From NCBI GenBank assembly GCA_904066235.2, contig CAJFCV020000002.1, positions 8,618,001 to 8,682,000 on the forward strand: 64,000 bases of DNA. The letters are read 5' to 3'. Origin of the DNA: Bursaphelenchus xylophilus (Eukaryota > Nematoda > Chromadorea > Rhabditida > Aphelenchoididae). Positions 45,276 through 57,448 of the stretch are shown piece after piece; within the stretch, counting starts at the first letter, position 1, and every line of letters begins with the position of its first letter. The position numbers and the translations under genes are program-made. The notes below the pieces were generated by a model. It was not told the DNA's origin and ran no database searches. It worked only from the letters and a program-made list of their open reading frames with translations.

Positions 45276-45785
45276 ATCAAAATGTCTGAAATATACCACC
45301 ATATATCTGAAAACAAATCATGTTTTATACGTCTACCATACATCTAATGAAATAGGAGTAAACATGGCGTTATTTTTGAACATTACAATCCATCAAATGC
45401 CTTTATATACCCAACATACCACCCATGATTGCACCTTGATCTTCACTCCTCATCTGCCCATATTCATTATCCTTTCTGCTCCACAAGATAGAGCATCGTT
45501 GGTGGCATTTGCCCATTCAGCAGGAATCCCAATGATAACACTACAACAACTCTGAGGTTAGCGCGAAAAAACCCGCGTAAACAGTGTTATCGGGGAGGCT
45601 AATTAAATTTGTTCACTTGGTCTTTTGTACACCAGACGACATCATGAGAGAAAAATGCTCCGAGCCTTATACTCTTATCGAACGATCACTTTGGAGCAAT
45701 GAGAGAAGATGTAGGGTGAATACGTTGCTTGTAGTCCAGAAAATGACAAGCTAAACGGTTGGATTGGGCGAGAAATGTCAGAAAC

Positions 45786-46071
<286 letters not shown>

Positions 46072-46103
46072 AGTATTGGACCGGCCGCCAAATCCTCTAG
46101 CTG

Positions 46104-46587
46104 ACAGGGAAGTCAGTCGCAGATTTTAATGATCAAAATCATCAAAATCTTGATCATCAAAATCTGCGACGCTCAGATTTTGATGAAACTTGGCACAAAT
46201 TTAGAATAATTTTTTCTAAAACAATATGCGAGAATCCTAGCTCGCGCTTTGCAGAAACAACCGAGATTTTTAGATTGGAAATCGGCAAAAATTTGAAATT
46301 TTTTTGCCGAATTTCGGCACGAAAAGTTTCATGCCTATTTCTACCATAGTGGGTGTAGTCTCCACAAAAAATGAATTTTTTCCGCAAAAAACTAGCAAAG
46401 TTATGATCAAAAAGAGTTTTTCTCTCTAACCGCCCTCAGCGTTTAGCGTACTCTCTCGGCGTTCAATATCTCGGCGGCGCTTACAAAGCGCGGGCTAAAA
46501 CTTTCAGGAATTGATACTTAGTTATTGAACGACGTGTGTGCAAGATTTAAAGAAAATCTGAGCGTCGCACTTGGGGTACTTCCCTTA
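46104..46587. repeat. MITE-A copy 7 with a rearranged left end
   Basis: Right end normal; TGA duplication on both sides. Just inside the left end, atgatcaaaatcatcaaaat and a further tcaaaatctgcgac are inserted, as if the subterminal region had been copied several times. Orientation as copies 1, 3 and 5. Confidence 0.88.
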
Positions 46588-46947
46588 TGAGCTTTTAGGC
46601 GAGTCCAACTCTTGATTGAGCTTTAGATGGCTTTCTAGCCTGTCCAATTTAGATTTTTGAGCCGATCCAACTGTTTGAATAGCCACTGGACGTTGACAGA
46701 CTAGATTTACAAGTAAAAAATTGGATTTATCAGAAATTAATGCCACTAGAGAACATTCCGTTTTCAAAAAATCTCTCTTACACAGTTTTCTTTTGCACAC
46801 TGCGCGTTTCCAGGGCGCAGCTCCGAATCAAAAAAATAAAAAATATTTTTCTTCTCCGCATCCGATAATAAACAAAAAACATGTTGTAAACTCGTCATAA
46901 ATGCTCTATAATCTCCACATTTCTACATAGTTTTGAGTATAAGAATA

Positions 46948-49608
46948 ATGGAATCAACTATTGAATCTCATGGATGGGATGGACAAGTAAGTTTTAGGAG
47001 AAAAAGCGAATTTCCAAAGAATTATTTTACAATTCTCGTTTAAAAGAACATCTTTGAGCGTTTTAATATGCTGTTAGCTCGATGGAATCATTTTATTAGG
47101 CTTATAATTGCATTTTCAGTTCACTGTCCAACAAGATGAAGAGCAATATGCAAAAATGTCTCAAATCTTGGAACTCCTCGTTTCCGCCGGCTATTTTCGA
47201 GCTAAAATAGATGGACTCAGCGCGTTTGACAAAGTAAATATTATTGCTTTTATATTTTATATTTTGACATTTAGATCGTTGGAGGAATGGTTTGGTGTAT
47301 ACAACTGTGTGCCGAAGTGGTTGATGTTGATCTTCTTTATTCTGAGAACTCTTCAATTGGACAGAAAATGTAAGATCCCGCTTTTTTTCTTATGTGTTTA
47401 CATCTTTTAGGTAATAATTTAACTTATTTTAGTGCTCTGACCCAAAATATTGTCAAAGTTCTGCCCAATTTCAAGTGTCCCCACTCGATTGAGCCCCATC
47501 AAATCCAAGGACTTGACTGTATCAACATTTATCCTGTTGTGAAAGTAAGAAAAACATTATTTTTTATTTATTGTTGAAAATTTAGTGGCTAGTCAAAGAG
47601 GCGATCGAAGCGAAGGAAAAATATGGCGATGAAATCCTTCGATATGCAAGTTCTCAATTCAAGAATACTGGGTGGGCAATTGATAATGAACAACCGACCA
47701 GTTCAATCAGTTCAGAGGTGGAGCGAGCAAAGCCAGTGCGAAGAATGGCAAGGGCAAATAAAGAGGGCTTCAAGAACATCAAAGACGATGTGAGAAGTAC
47801 TTTGTTGGAGTTCGGATTGTAAGTTTTTGAGTTTTTGGAGCTTTGAGATTTTTAATCTCAAAAAATATTCTCCATTTTTAGAGAAGTTGAGGACGTCGTG
47901 AAAAAGGACACCCAATTTGACGATGATTTGGGCCGAGAGAAGCGCAAAGAACTTGAAGAAAGTTTCCTCCGGGATCTCCAAATCACCGAGCAGTTGCGGA
48001 ACGAGCTGGTTGAAGCCGATCCACTCCAGCAAAAACGAGTGTCAGCGAGGAAAGTGAATTCAATGATCGACTCAAGTGCCCTGGAGAAAGTTGCCAAAGA
48101 TTCGGAGGGTTTGAAGCTGGGAAAAGTCGAAGAAACGGAAGAGGATTTGGCAGAAATGGAAAAGAAATTATTGGGGGATTTGGAAAAGTTGAAGAAAGAA
48201 AATGAAGAAATGGAAAAAGTTGTGGAGGAAGAGGAGAATAAGGTCCAACAAATCAGCGAGAAACAGCAGTACTTGGACGATTTGTTGACCAATACGGATC
48301 CAGGTAAGAAATGGTGGTTTTTTGAGGTTGTTTTTGATGATATTGGATTGGAAAAATTTTGATGAAATTTGGCATAAATTTCGATAAAAATTTTTGAAAG
48401 AAATTGCGAGATTTTTAGTCAAAAATTTGCCAAATTTATGGCGATCATGGAATCGGAAATCTACCAAATTTTTTTACAATTTTTGAGATGAAAAATTGAA
48501 TTAGTTTCTGAGGAGCAAAAAGTTTCAACAAAAAAAATTTTTTTTCCGGGTAGGCATCAAAAAGTGTGACGAAAAACCAATTTTTTGTCTGACCGACTCT
48601 CCTCATTTTGCGTGCTCTATGATCAAAAACAAAGGGTCAAATTGTTTTTTTTTTCATCCCTTATGACTTCCTTGCAGAGATCATCAAACAAGTCAGCGAT
48701 CTGCTCGACCAATGCCAAGAGCTTCGAACCGGAGAATCCGAGTTCAAACGAGAATGCCGCAGGCAAATTGAGGAGGCCGAAGCCGAAATCGAACGACTAC
48801 AACAACTCGCCGGCCCGGATCCTGAGAAGATCAAAGAATTACGAGAGGAAAATTCGCAACTCGAGGAGGAACTGGCCCAAATTAATCAGGAGATTTTCTA
48901 TCTTTCCAAAAAATTGGACTCCACTCCCACTCAAATTGAACTAAATCAATATCAACGGAGGTTTGTGGAGTTGTATAATTTGGTGACAGCGAAACATTTG
49001 GAAGCCCGGAGACTGTACATGTTGAACAATCATCTAATCGATGCATGTAAATTCACCAAGAAAGAGATTGATTTGTTGATGTCGATTGATGATCAAAAAG
49101 AGTTGTAAGTTCAGTTGTTGGTTTCATGAGGAAATTGTAAAAGTGTGAGGATTGATTGTGAAGGAATTCGGGATATAGTAGACCAAAAATTTTTAAATTT
49201 TTTTGGGAGATTTTAGCTGATTATATGCTGATTTCATTGGGATTTTTTGAGGAGGCTTTTGGCATGGACAATTTTTTTTGATGGTCGGTAAAAAACAGAA
49301 GTAAAATTAAGCCTTTTCGCCGAATTGTCTCCAAAATTAATTCTGAATTCATTTTCAGAGCCCTGAAAGAAGCCTACAAGTCTTCATTTGTCGAGAACCT
49401 CCGAAAAATCGTCTCCGGAGTCGACGAAAGTTTGGACAAAATCATGAAGAAGAAGGCCCAAACCCAGCAAGCCAAAGACTCCTCATTCCGAACACTTCAA
49501 GACCTCAGGAAACAGAAGAGATTGTACATAAAAACTATTGCTGATTTCCAACAAGAATGCCAGAAGAATGAGAGATTACGCGAACTCTTGAAAGAGAGAG
49601 ACGGTTAG
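46948..49608 (+). CDS. CCDC93: CCDC93 homologue, Commander/CCC complex subunit
   Basis: Eight exons (46948-46986, 47120-47233, 47275-47369, 47433-47544, 47586-47818, 47882-48303, 48678-49104, 49359-49608), 563 residues. The N-terminal NN-CH-like domain carries the family blocks [42 protein letters not shown] and [15 protein letters not shown]. The rest is long coiled coil (residues about 200-550). In animals CCDC93 joins COMMD proteins and CCDC22 in the CCC complex, which works with WASH and Retriever to recycle receptors from endosomes. The single gene, no paralogue here, is slightly shorter than the vertebrate protein. The intron after exon 6 holds a strongly decayed MITE-A-like stretch. 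Confidence 0.93.
48350..48650. repeat. Decayed MITE-A-like sequence in CCDC93 intron 6
   Basis: The order of segments (gatgaaatttggcataaattt, attgcgagatttttagtc, then tgaccgactctcctcattttgcgtgctct) follows MITE-A but with many changes and no recognisable right end. Confidence 0.5.
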
Positions 49609-50820
49609 AGATTTTGTTTTTATTTTTTGTGACCTTTTACTTATCATTTCTCAAATGCCATATCACTGTGATGACCTATAGTTCAGTATTTAATATTATT
49701 AATAAACAGAATTTTAATATTTTTTTGAATTTTTATTTTTTTTTGGATTTTTTATAAGGGAAAATTGCAGTTTTACTGTGAATGGCTATATTTTTTTTTG
49801 ATTTTTTATTTTCGTCATAAAGAGTGCTCAGTTTCAATTATTGACACTAATCACAACAGTGCTATCGAAATTGAATTAAAAAATGTGGCATTGTGAAAAG
49901 TGAAACTGTTTATCAGGGTAATTAAGAGAAAGTATGAGAACGATAAAAGAATTTGTCGCGGAATTGAGCTGATGGTTCGTGGATAATACAGGGTGTCCCA
50001 AAAAATGCATATTTTTTCCATGGGTCCTGACACGAAAATGTCTAGGTCAGGCCAAAAGATTTTTATACTACTAAAATCTCCGTGTTTTTCTGTCCTAGTC
50101 ATTTCAGTTTTGTGTTCATATCGATTAACTAACATGGTTTTTTTAAATGTCAAACAAAGGAACTGCGATTTTGTCACTATCGGAACTTGGGTTGACCCTC
50201 TTGAAATTGCAAAACATGCCGATGAATAGCTCCGACACTGCTCTAAGGTTGGGGTTCTTTATGAGGGACTACTGACCGACTATATAGCTCAGAACCCGTG
50301 TGCAAAATTCTAAGCAACTCCGGACACTTGAAAAGCTTCTTTTTTCCGTAAGTCTTACCAACATTTTGAAAATTTTGCACCCATATCATTTGTTCCACCG
50401 TAAACTGCACACTTTTTGTGGTGTTGTACTTTGTTCAAAGTTATGTTGTCATCACTTTATGCGACTTTTGGAAAATTTTTTTCCGACGTCTCTTGTTCGA
50501 AAAAGTTCAAAAAAGCAGGGAGAGTTTTATTTTTTATTTTGGAAAGACGCACTTTTAAGTCTGCGGACTTATGGGTGCTTTTTCGAAACATTTTGCAAAG
50601 ATTGTTAGTAGTAAAAGATTGCTAATGTTGACTAAGTTCATTTCCGGTAAAATTTGTAAACAGCATTTTTTTGTTCACAAACTTCTATTCTTTACAACTT
50701 ATGGCTGTAATTTATATTCTGTACTTTGTTGCCCAATCTTTATTGTATTTATTATAAAAGCCCCTCCTTTCCGCAATGTTTGTCTTAAATTGCTGTTTAT
50801 AGTTAGTAGAGATAGCTGCC
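49609..50820. other. Region between CCDC93 and CPT gene 1, with one mariner-type end
   Basis: At 49989 tacagggtgtcccaaaaaat has the form of a mariner terminal repeat after TA, but no matching inverted end was found before 51.4 kb. Remaining open frames are chance-like. The 3' end of CCDC93 (aataaac at about 49700) and the CPT promoter lie here. Confidence 0.45.
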
Positions 50821-53800
50821 ATGCCAAAGAACGTTCGACCGCTGCCTCTGGAGCCAAAACTTCCTACTGATCGTGAAAAAAGATGGATAAAACTAAAAGT
50901 AAGCATAAATATATAAGGCCTTTTTGCATGTAGGATTGTTGCTTTTTTGAGTGCTGTCTGTAAAATTTTCGGCCCAAAGAACAGCCGGGAAAACAACCGT
51001 TTATGTCTTGTAGCCTAGGACTGACGTTCGGATCCTTGAGAAAATTATTCCAGACGGTCAAAAAACGCTTTGCCCTTATCAGTCTGAGAATTATTTGACA
51101 ATTCATTTTTAAAGCAACATTTTTATCTTTGAGAACTCTTCGCTCAATGTAAACATCACTATATTGGGTTTGGGATCTCTAACAATAAGGCTTGTAGGGT
51201 TTCGGCCTTTTTTGCTTATATGCTTATAAATTAGGTAAAATTTTATGAAATCATTGTGAACATGTGTAGTAGAATAAGGTATGATACTGCATGCGAGGGA
51301 CCGCAGGCTCCGAGCCTTTCGAAAAAATACAAAAAAAATCAAAAGCAAAAGTAAAAAGCACAAGTACAAGTTCCAGAAATAAGGGGGGCTCAAAGGGACC
51401 CCATAATTTCTGGTTTGACTATCTTATGGCATAAAAAATCAATCCAAAACATCCAAAAAATCCTAACGTAATTCCACCAATACTTTCAGAATGGCTTTCT
51501 CCACGCTATCTACCCAATGCCTCCATTTCTGTTCACTCTGCTCACAGGTTTTCTCATCCCTCTCCTCATCGGACGATGCTGGAGATCCGAAGAGCCTATA
51601 TCATTTTTTATTCAGTCTTTGTCCTATATTTTTGCCACGATACTTGTTGGCAAGCTCTACATGTACTTCTTCGTTCTTCGCTACAAAAATTTCATGTTTG
51701 AAGAGAGGAAACAAAAATCGTTGGCAACAAAACTTTGGGGAGTCAGTTACAAGCTTCTCCAACGATTTAGCCCTCCAAATTTGAATACTTGTAACCATTT
51801 ACTGCCACGACAACCCGTTCCACGACTTGAGGATACCGTCAGCGGCTATTTGCAGTCAGTCAAACCTCTGCATAGCACTGTAAAATATTTTTTAAAAATA
51901 TTTTTAAAAATACCTTAGTCATCAAAAAGATGACCTGAAATTTGTTTTTTAGATGAAGTTTGAAGAGATCAAGAGCCAGGCCGAAGAGTTTTTGCGAATT
52001 CATGGGCCAACTTTGCAAAACTATGCTCATCTCGTCAGCTGGACCAGCAATAATTATGTGACAGATCTGTGGGAGAAATACGTTTATTTGTCCAGCAGAG
52101 AGCCTCTTCTGATCAACTTTAGCGTGGGATTCGCGGATGGGTGGAAGGTGAAGAAGAGATCATTGGCGAGAAGAGCCGCCAATCATGTAAGTTTTAAAAC
52201 GCAATATGTTAGGCTTGAATGCAAAAGATGTTTGGCTTTATTTATGCTTTTATAAAACCACCATTTGAGGCTTGATTGAACCCGATATCCTTTTTATTTT
52301 CCAGGTGAATCTTCTCACCGCTGCAGCCATTGCTTTCTACAAAGAAGACGTTGATCCACCAGGTGAAGGTTTCTGCTTTACAGACCGACATAATAAAGTC
52401 TTCACCCACTCTCGCATCCCACAAAAGGATATTGATTCCTACATTGATCATGGCCTAACAAGTCATATTGTTGTCCAATTCAACGGATGTTTCTATCGAG
52501 TTGAAGTCTTCGACCCACAAACCAGAAAGCTTTATCAACCAGCACAACTACAGGCGTAAGTTAAGACCAGCTGTGAAGCATAATTTTTCAGGATCCTTGA
52601 CGAGATTATGAACCGTGATGACGTTCCGTCTGATGTTGAGAAAAATTTGGCTGCTCTAACAGCTGATCGACGAGATAAATGGGCTGAAAATCGAGAGGTA
52701 TTCTTCTTGAAAAATAAAGTCAATCTGAAGTTTTTGAATGACATTGAGACTGCACTATTCTTTTTAATATTAGACCCTGAAGACTTTGGAGATGTGGCTA
52801 ATGATAAAGATGTTACCAGCCATTATATCAAGGTGAGTTTTATTATGCATTTTTCTTACGAGTATGGTATATAGCTTTCCATACTTGTAAATTCAAAAAA
52901 ACATTAAGCTCTCCGCCGATAAATTTCTCACATTTTCAGGTGATGACGCATGGCAAAGGCAATGACCGTTGGACCGACAAGCCTCTGAATTACCACGTTA
53001 CTGGCTGTGGCCGGATTGGCGGCACATTTGAACATGGCGTTTGCGATGGCGTGGAATATCGGACGTTTTGCGAGTATGTGCTCTATCACGAAAGCAAATA
53101 CGTGATTGACAACACTGACCAGTTATCTGAAAGTCAACGAAAAACGCTGAAATATGCCGAGAAAATGGAAATCGAAGAAATTCCAGGGATGAAAAAGGAG
53201 ACTCTGAGATGCTATGAGGAGCAAGTCAAAAGGAATGCTGATTTTGATTTGGCCTCGATTATGTTCCAGGAGTTTGGGAAAGGGGAGATCAAGAAGTGCG
53301 AATGCAGTCCAGATGCCTTTCTTCAGATGGCTTATCAGGTAATGGAGCGTAGTAAATATTAGATTGGCAACTAAGTCATCCAAATTTTTTTTATTGTTTC
53401 TCAGACGTTCTTAAATGAATATGGCTAGTAGCACGTCCATATAGGGGTGCGTTTAAGTACCATAATTTGGATTTAAATCTTACTACCGTGACGGACCCTA
53501 TCCAGTCGCAAAAAACGTTCCATTTTGCGTCCGGGAAACATCAAAAATGCGGCAAAATGCTTCCCTCTCCAAGTGAAAAAACTTGGGTTTGAAGGGCGCG
53601 CCCTTTCCGTCACAAAAAAGCAAGCGCTCTTTTGAAATCGGAGTTTTTTTAATTGGAGAAGGAAGCATTTTGCCACATTTTTGACACTTCCCGTATGCAA
53701 AATGATACGTTTTTTGCCACTGGATGGGGTCCCCCACTGTATTCCACATTTTTTAAACGTTCAAAAATACCAATCCTTAGGAATTTCGACAATTTCCAGG

Positions 53801-54688
53801 GGAAAATTTTACTCATCCCTTTTCAGCTCGCTTATTACCGGCTCCACTCGCATTTCCCCCTAACTTACGAAGCCAGCGGCTCTCTTTTTTACAACAACGG
53901 ACGAACCGAGACGATTAGGACAGTCTCCGAAGAGTCCTGCGAATTTATAAACGACGTCATCAACGGATCTCCAATTCATTTGAGGAGAAAAAGCTTGTTG
54001 AAGGCTTGCCGAGAACATGTCTTGAGAAGCAAGAATGCGCTGGTTGGAAAAGGGATTGATCGGCATTTGTTTGTGCTCTATGCTATGAGCAAGTATAAGA
54101 ATGTGAAATCCGAGTTCTTGGATACATACATTGGCCAGAAATGGACACTGAGCACATCACAGGTGAGTGGGGGAATAAGAAAAGTGGTCAAGGATATTTT
54201 CAGAAGTTTTTATCACACTCTAGGCTGTACATACTGCCTTAGATTTAGACTTATCTTCGGTTTTAAAATCACTGTAGCTGTAACCGATTTCTGAACTTTC
54301 AACTGAGCTTTTTGAGAAAATTACAGACTCTATATTATAATATATTCATTGTCTTGGATGTTCTCATCGTTTGATGACCTCCCAGTTCATAAACCGCCAA
54401 AAACTTGAACTTTTCCAGGTCCCAAATCTCGCTCAAATCTGTGACGAAGACGCTCATCATGACATGTGTTTTATGGCCGGGTCCTTCGGAGCCGTGGACA
54501 AGGATGGCTACGGAATCACGTATCGGTTCATGGGCAACCATTCAATCGCTCTTCATGTCTCTTCATATCATTCAAGTCCACAAACTGACTCAAAAAAGAT
54601 GCGTGAAGCAATCTTAGATGCCCTGCGGGAAATGGCGTCGTATTTCTCAATGGAGCAAAGACATCAGGAAGAAGTCAAAAGCAAATGA
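50821..54688 (+). CDS. cpt: Carnitine O-acyltransferase, CPT1-like, gene 1
   Basis: Eight exons (50821-50898, 51490-51879, 51953-52186, 52305-52555, 52592-52832, 52940-53338, 53827-54162, 54419-54688), 732 residues. Two membrane segments near the N-terminus (FLFTLLTGFLIPLLIG and FIQSLSYIFATILVGKLYMY) precede the typical LPRQPVPRLEDTVSGYL, as in outer-mitochondrial CPT1. The catalytic His is in GTFEHGVCDG; mammalian CPT1 has AEHSWADA here. Carnitine/CoA-site blocks follow: YEASGSLFYNNGRTETIR, KGIDRHLFVLY, GITYRFMGNHSIALHVSSYH. The enzyme transfers long-chain acyl groups between CoA and carnitine for mitochondrial import. It forms a tandem pair with gene 2; intron 6 holds MITE-B copy 7. Confidence 0.92.
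53486..53739. repeat. MITE-B copy 7
   Basis: Palindromic copy of 254 bp in intron 6 of CPT gene 1, TA-flanked. The left end reads ccgtgacgg in place of cagtgacgg. Confidence 0.9.
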
Positions 54689-55418
54689 CCAGAGGTATCA
54701 TCCGTCGCGATAGGGAACCACAGTTTGTTGTTGTGAAATTTATGACCGGTTGATGACAGTTATTTTTTGTATGATAAAAAAGATTTAAAAACATAGTAAT
54801 CTTTGATCTTCGCACATTGAAAAAGAAACTTTTTTCTATCGTGCATAGTCGATAAAAAAAATCTCGGCTACCATTGTAAATCAGAGGCTAAAATTTTTGA
54901 GATTTCATTTGAACAGACCTTTTGATAAACCGCCTCTGGAGAGAGAAATATTTCCCGTATTTTCCCATCTCCAGCGAAAACTTTTGCAGAAAGAAAAGTT
55001 CGGGTCAATGTTCAGTACTATTACAGTGATATTCGAATCCAAGGTCAGTCTAATACTCGGGAAAGATGTAAAGTAAAAAGTTGAAAAACAGCTGATTACG
55101 TGATTTGAATGCCTTCTGTTTTTACAACTAAAAAACAAATATCCAGAACGGGTTTTTCAGTGATCATTAGATGACTAATTTCGAAAGCAAATGCGAGCTC
55201 TAATTTGTTCAAGTTCAATCAAATCGCTCTTGACGTTTTTAGAGGTTTTCAGATTTCCGCTTCTTCTATTGAATCACAATTATAATTATTTTTGTACAGG
55301 AAGATACTAGGCAAAATTTTTTGCAACTTTTTTACTACTTCTTTTCTCATTTAGGGTTTATAAAAAACTGGCTTTGTGTGATTTTTTTTCTATGCGACAA
55401 AAAGTAAAGATTGTTATG

Positions 55419-55592
55419 TCATGAATTGTTGCCCAGCAACACGCGTACATAAAGAAAGCAAAACAAAAAGATCAAAAGTGAAAAAATTATTGTCGCGAGA
55501 ATTGCTACCGTTCTTTGGCCAGGGGTTTGCAAATTTGGAGTGGAATTTTTGATTTCGGTAAAAGTTTTTATCTCGGCAGCAGAGACCGCAGG
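55419..55592 (-). CDS. Possible last exon of a small membrane protein
   Basis: Minus-strand frame from a tttcggcattag acceptor-like site to a TGA stop at 55419. It encodes a polar stretch, then about 25 hydrophobic residues (TVAILATIIFSLLIFLFCFL) and a short tail (LLGNNS). Shape and stop are exon-like, but the 5' part is not found and composition could produce this by chance. Confidence 0.22.
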   Translation of the reverse strand, partial: PAVSAAEIKTFTEIKNSTPNLQTPGQRTVAILATIIFSLLIFLFCFLYVRVLLGNNS

Positions 55593-55639
55593 TTCTAATG
55601 CCGAAAGAAAAAAAGTGTCAAAATTGTGGCAACTCTCGA

Positions 55640-55727
55640 TTTCGAAAAACGAAAAAAATGAAATTGTAATTGTGCCAAGTTTCATAAAGATCTGAGCGTC
55701 GCGCTTGATGTACTTCTCTTGTGAAAC
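55640..55727. repeat. Decayed MITE-A end
   Basis: Reads tgtgccaagtttcataaaga, then gatctgagcgtcgcgcttga and tgtacttctcttgtg, like the terminal 80 bases of MITE-A with several substitutions. Confidence 0.6.
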
Positions 55728-57448
55728 AATTTTTCCCACCAAGGTGAAAAAATTGCACCCTTTTAGAAAACGAACTTCCAAAATTTGAATGTTTCGGAGA
55801 TAATCCGTTCGCATTCAGCACTCTGCAAAAAACAATAATAAACTGGTAAATACAGTGCACTATTGTTTACAACACTGTCAAAAACAGCATAAACACTGAT
55901 CAATGGACATGATACGTTCGTTCGACCAACTTTTTCGTCCTCCCGTACTTTGCCTTCTCCCCTTTTTTTCTCCAACTCCCCTCTCTTTTTCCCCACCTTC
56001 TGTCTGGGGTTTTTCGACCACCCAGGAAATGAATTTCCCGTTTGTCGGCCGCGATTATTATTATCGCTGATGTACTTTTATTGAAGGAATACGTTCTCCA
56101 AATTCTCGACATGCAGTCTACTAGTCATCCATCAAACTTTTGCACTGATTTTGGATTTTTTTGTTGGTATAAAAAAAGGTTGCACTCTTAAGTGATTTTG
56201 AAGGGTTCGGGTTTTTTTGAAGTGTAAAATTTTGTTGCTGATAAAAAAGATGTTGGAAAAACATAAAAAAAAGTTGGGAAAATTGCAAATTGAAATTTTT
56301 AAGTCATATTTTACACAAAAAGTCAGCATAATTTTAGCTCTGAGCGAGTGGTCACCCTGAAACTCTGCCAAATTTTTTCTTCTAATCCCAATGTGGGCGG
56401 TCCTGTAAAACATATGGGGAACGCTATGCTTTGTGATTGATAAAACTGATCGATTTATCATGCTATATCGTCATAGTGGGCCCAGCGCTTGTGTGGTCGT
56501 CAGGAGGCCCACCTTTTCTCTTCTAGAAGGGGAAAAGGGCCCTTCTCCCCGCGGCATCCATATTTAAAACAAGCGGAATCAAATTGTGACAACAAAAGTG
56601 TAAAGACTTGATGGGTCATTGCGCTAACGATTTGGTAGCGGAAGGGGAAAGTTTCGGAGAGGAAAGAACGGAATTACGGTAGTCATTGCGTTAGCGGCGG
56701 TGTTAATTCGTGGTAGTGAAGGCTGGATTAGTGCTTATCATTTGGTTATGGTACCCAAAATATACCTGATAGACCTTGCGCAAGACTTGATGACTTATGA
56801 CTCTTGTTGAATCAAATTTCTACTATACTACCTTTTATTATCTGTAGCTTTTATTATCTGGCCACTCATTCATAGAGTTGATCAAAACATAACCACATGT
56901 TCTTGATAAAAATTTAAGCAAATTTAAATTATAACTTCACAGATAGATGCTGATTTTTAGCTTGTGCAAAGGAGGAATTTCAGAGGTTTTCAGCTCCGAA
57001 AAGGTCAAAAATAAAAAATAAATATTTGCGATTTTCCGAATAAAAAATTAAAATCTATTTCAAGAGTCCAGCACTTTTATTTTGATCACCATCCTTGATG
57101 TTTTCGCAATGGAAAATTCTTGTTTTGTATAAGTGCACACTTATACAAAAAAAGCATAGCTGCAGCCTACAAACCCTCTTCTATTCACCGTATCTAAATA
57201 GCTATTTGATCGCAGTTCGTTGTTTAAAACGCATGAAACATTTGTATTCAATGTTTCAATGTGAACTCCAAACGTTTCAGAAGAATTCTTCAACTCAGGA
57301 GGTAATCGAATTAGAGTTAATTTAAGGTTAACTTAAACGGTAATTCGGTATGTAAGAGATTTGTTCAAGCATCTCGAAGAGCATTCAGTCCAACTTTGTC
57401 GCGAGTATATAAACTTGAGCGTATCTATTGCAGTTGTCTATTGCAGCT

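Larger units (their letters stand above)
54700..57440. other. Intergenic region between the CPT genes
   Basis: No convincing gene. A minus-strand frame near 55600-55419 ends in a clear hydrophobic segment (TVAILATIIFSLLIFLFCFL) and could be the last exon of a small membrane protein, but no matching upstream exon is secure. 55640-55727 is a decayed MITE-A end. A GC-rich patch at about 56470-56560 contains nearby gggccc and aagggccc palindromes. Confidence 0.4.
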
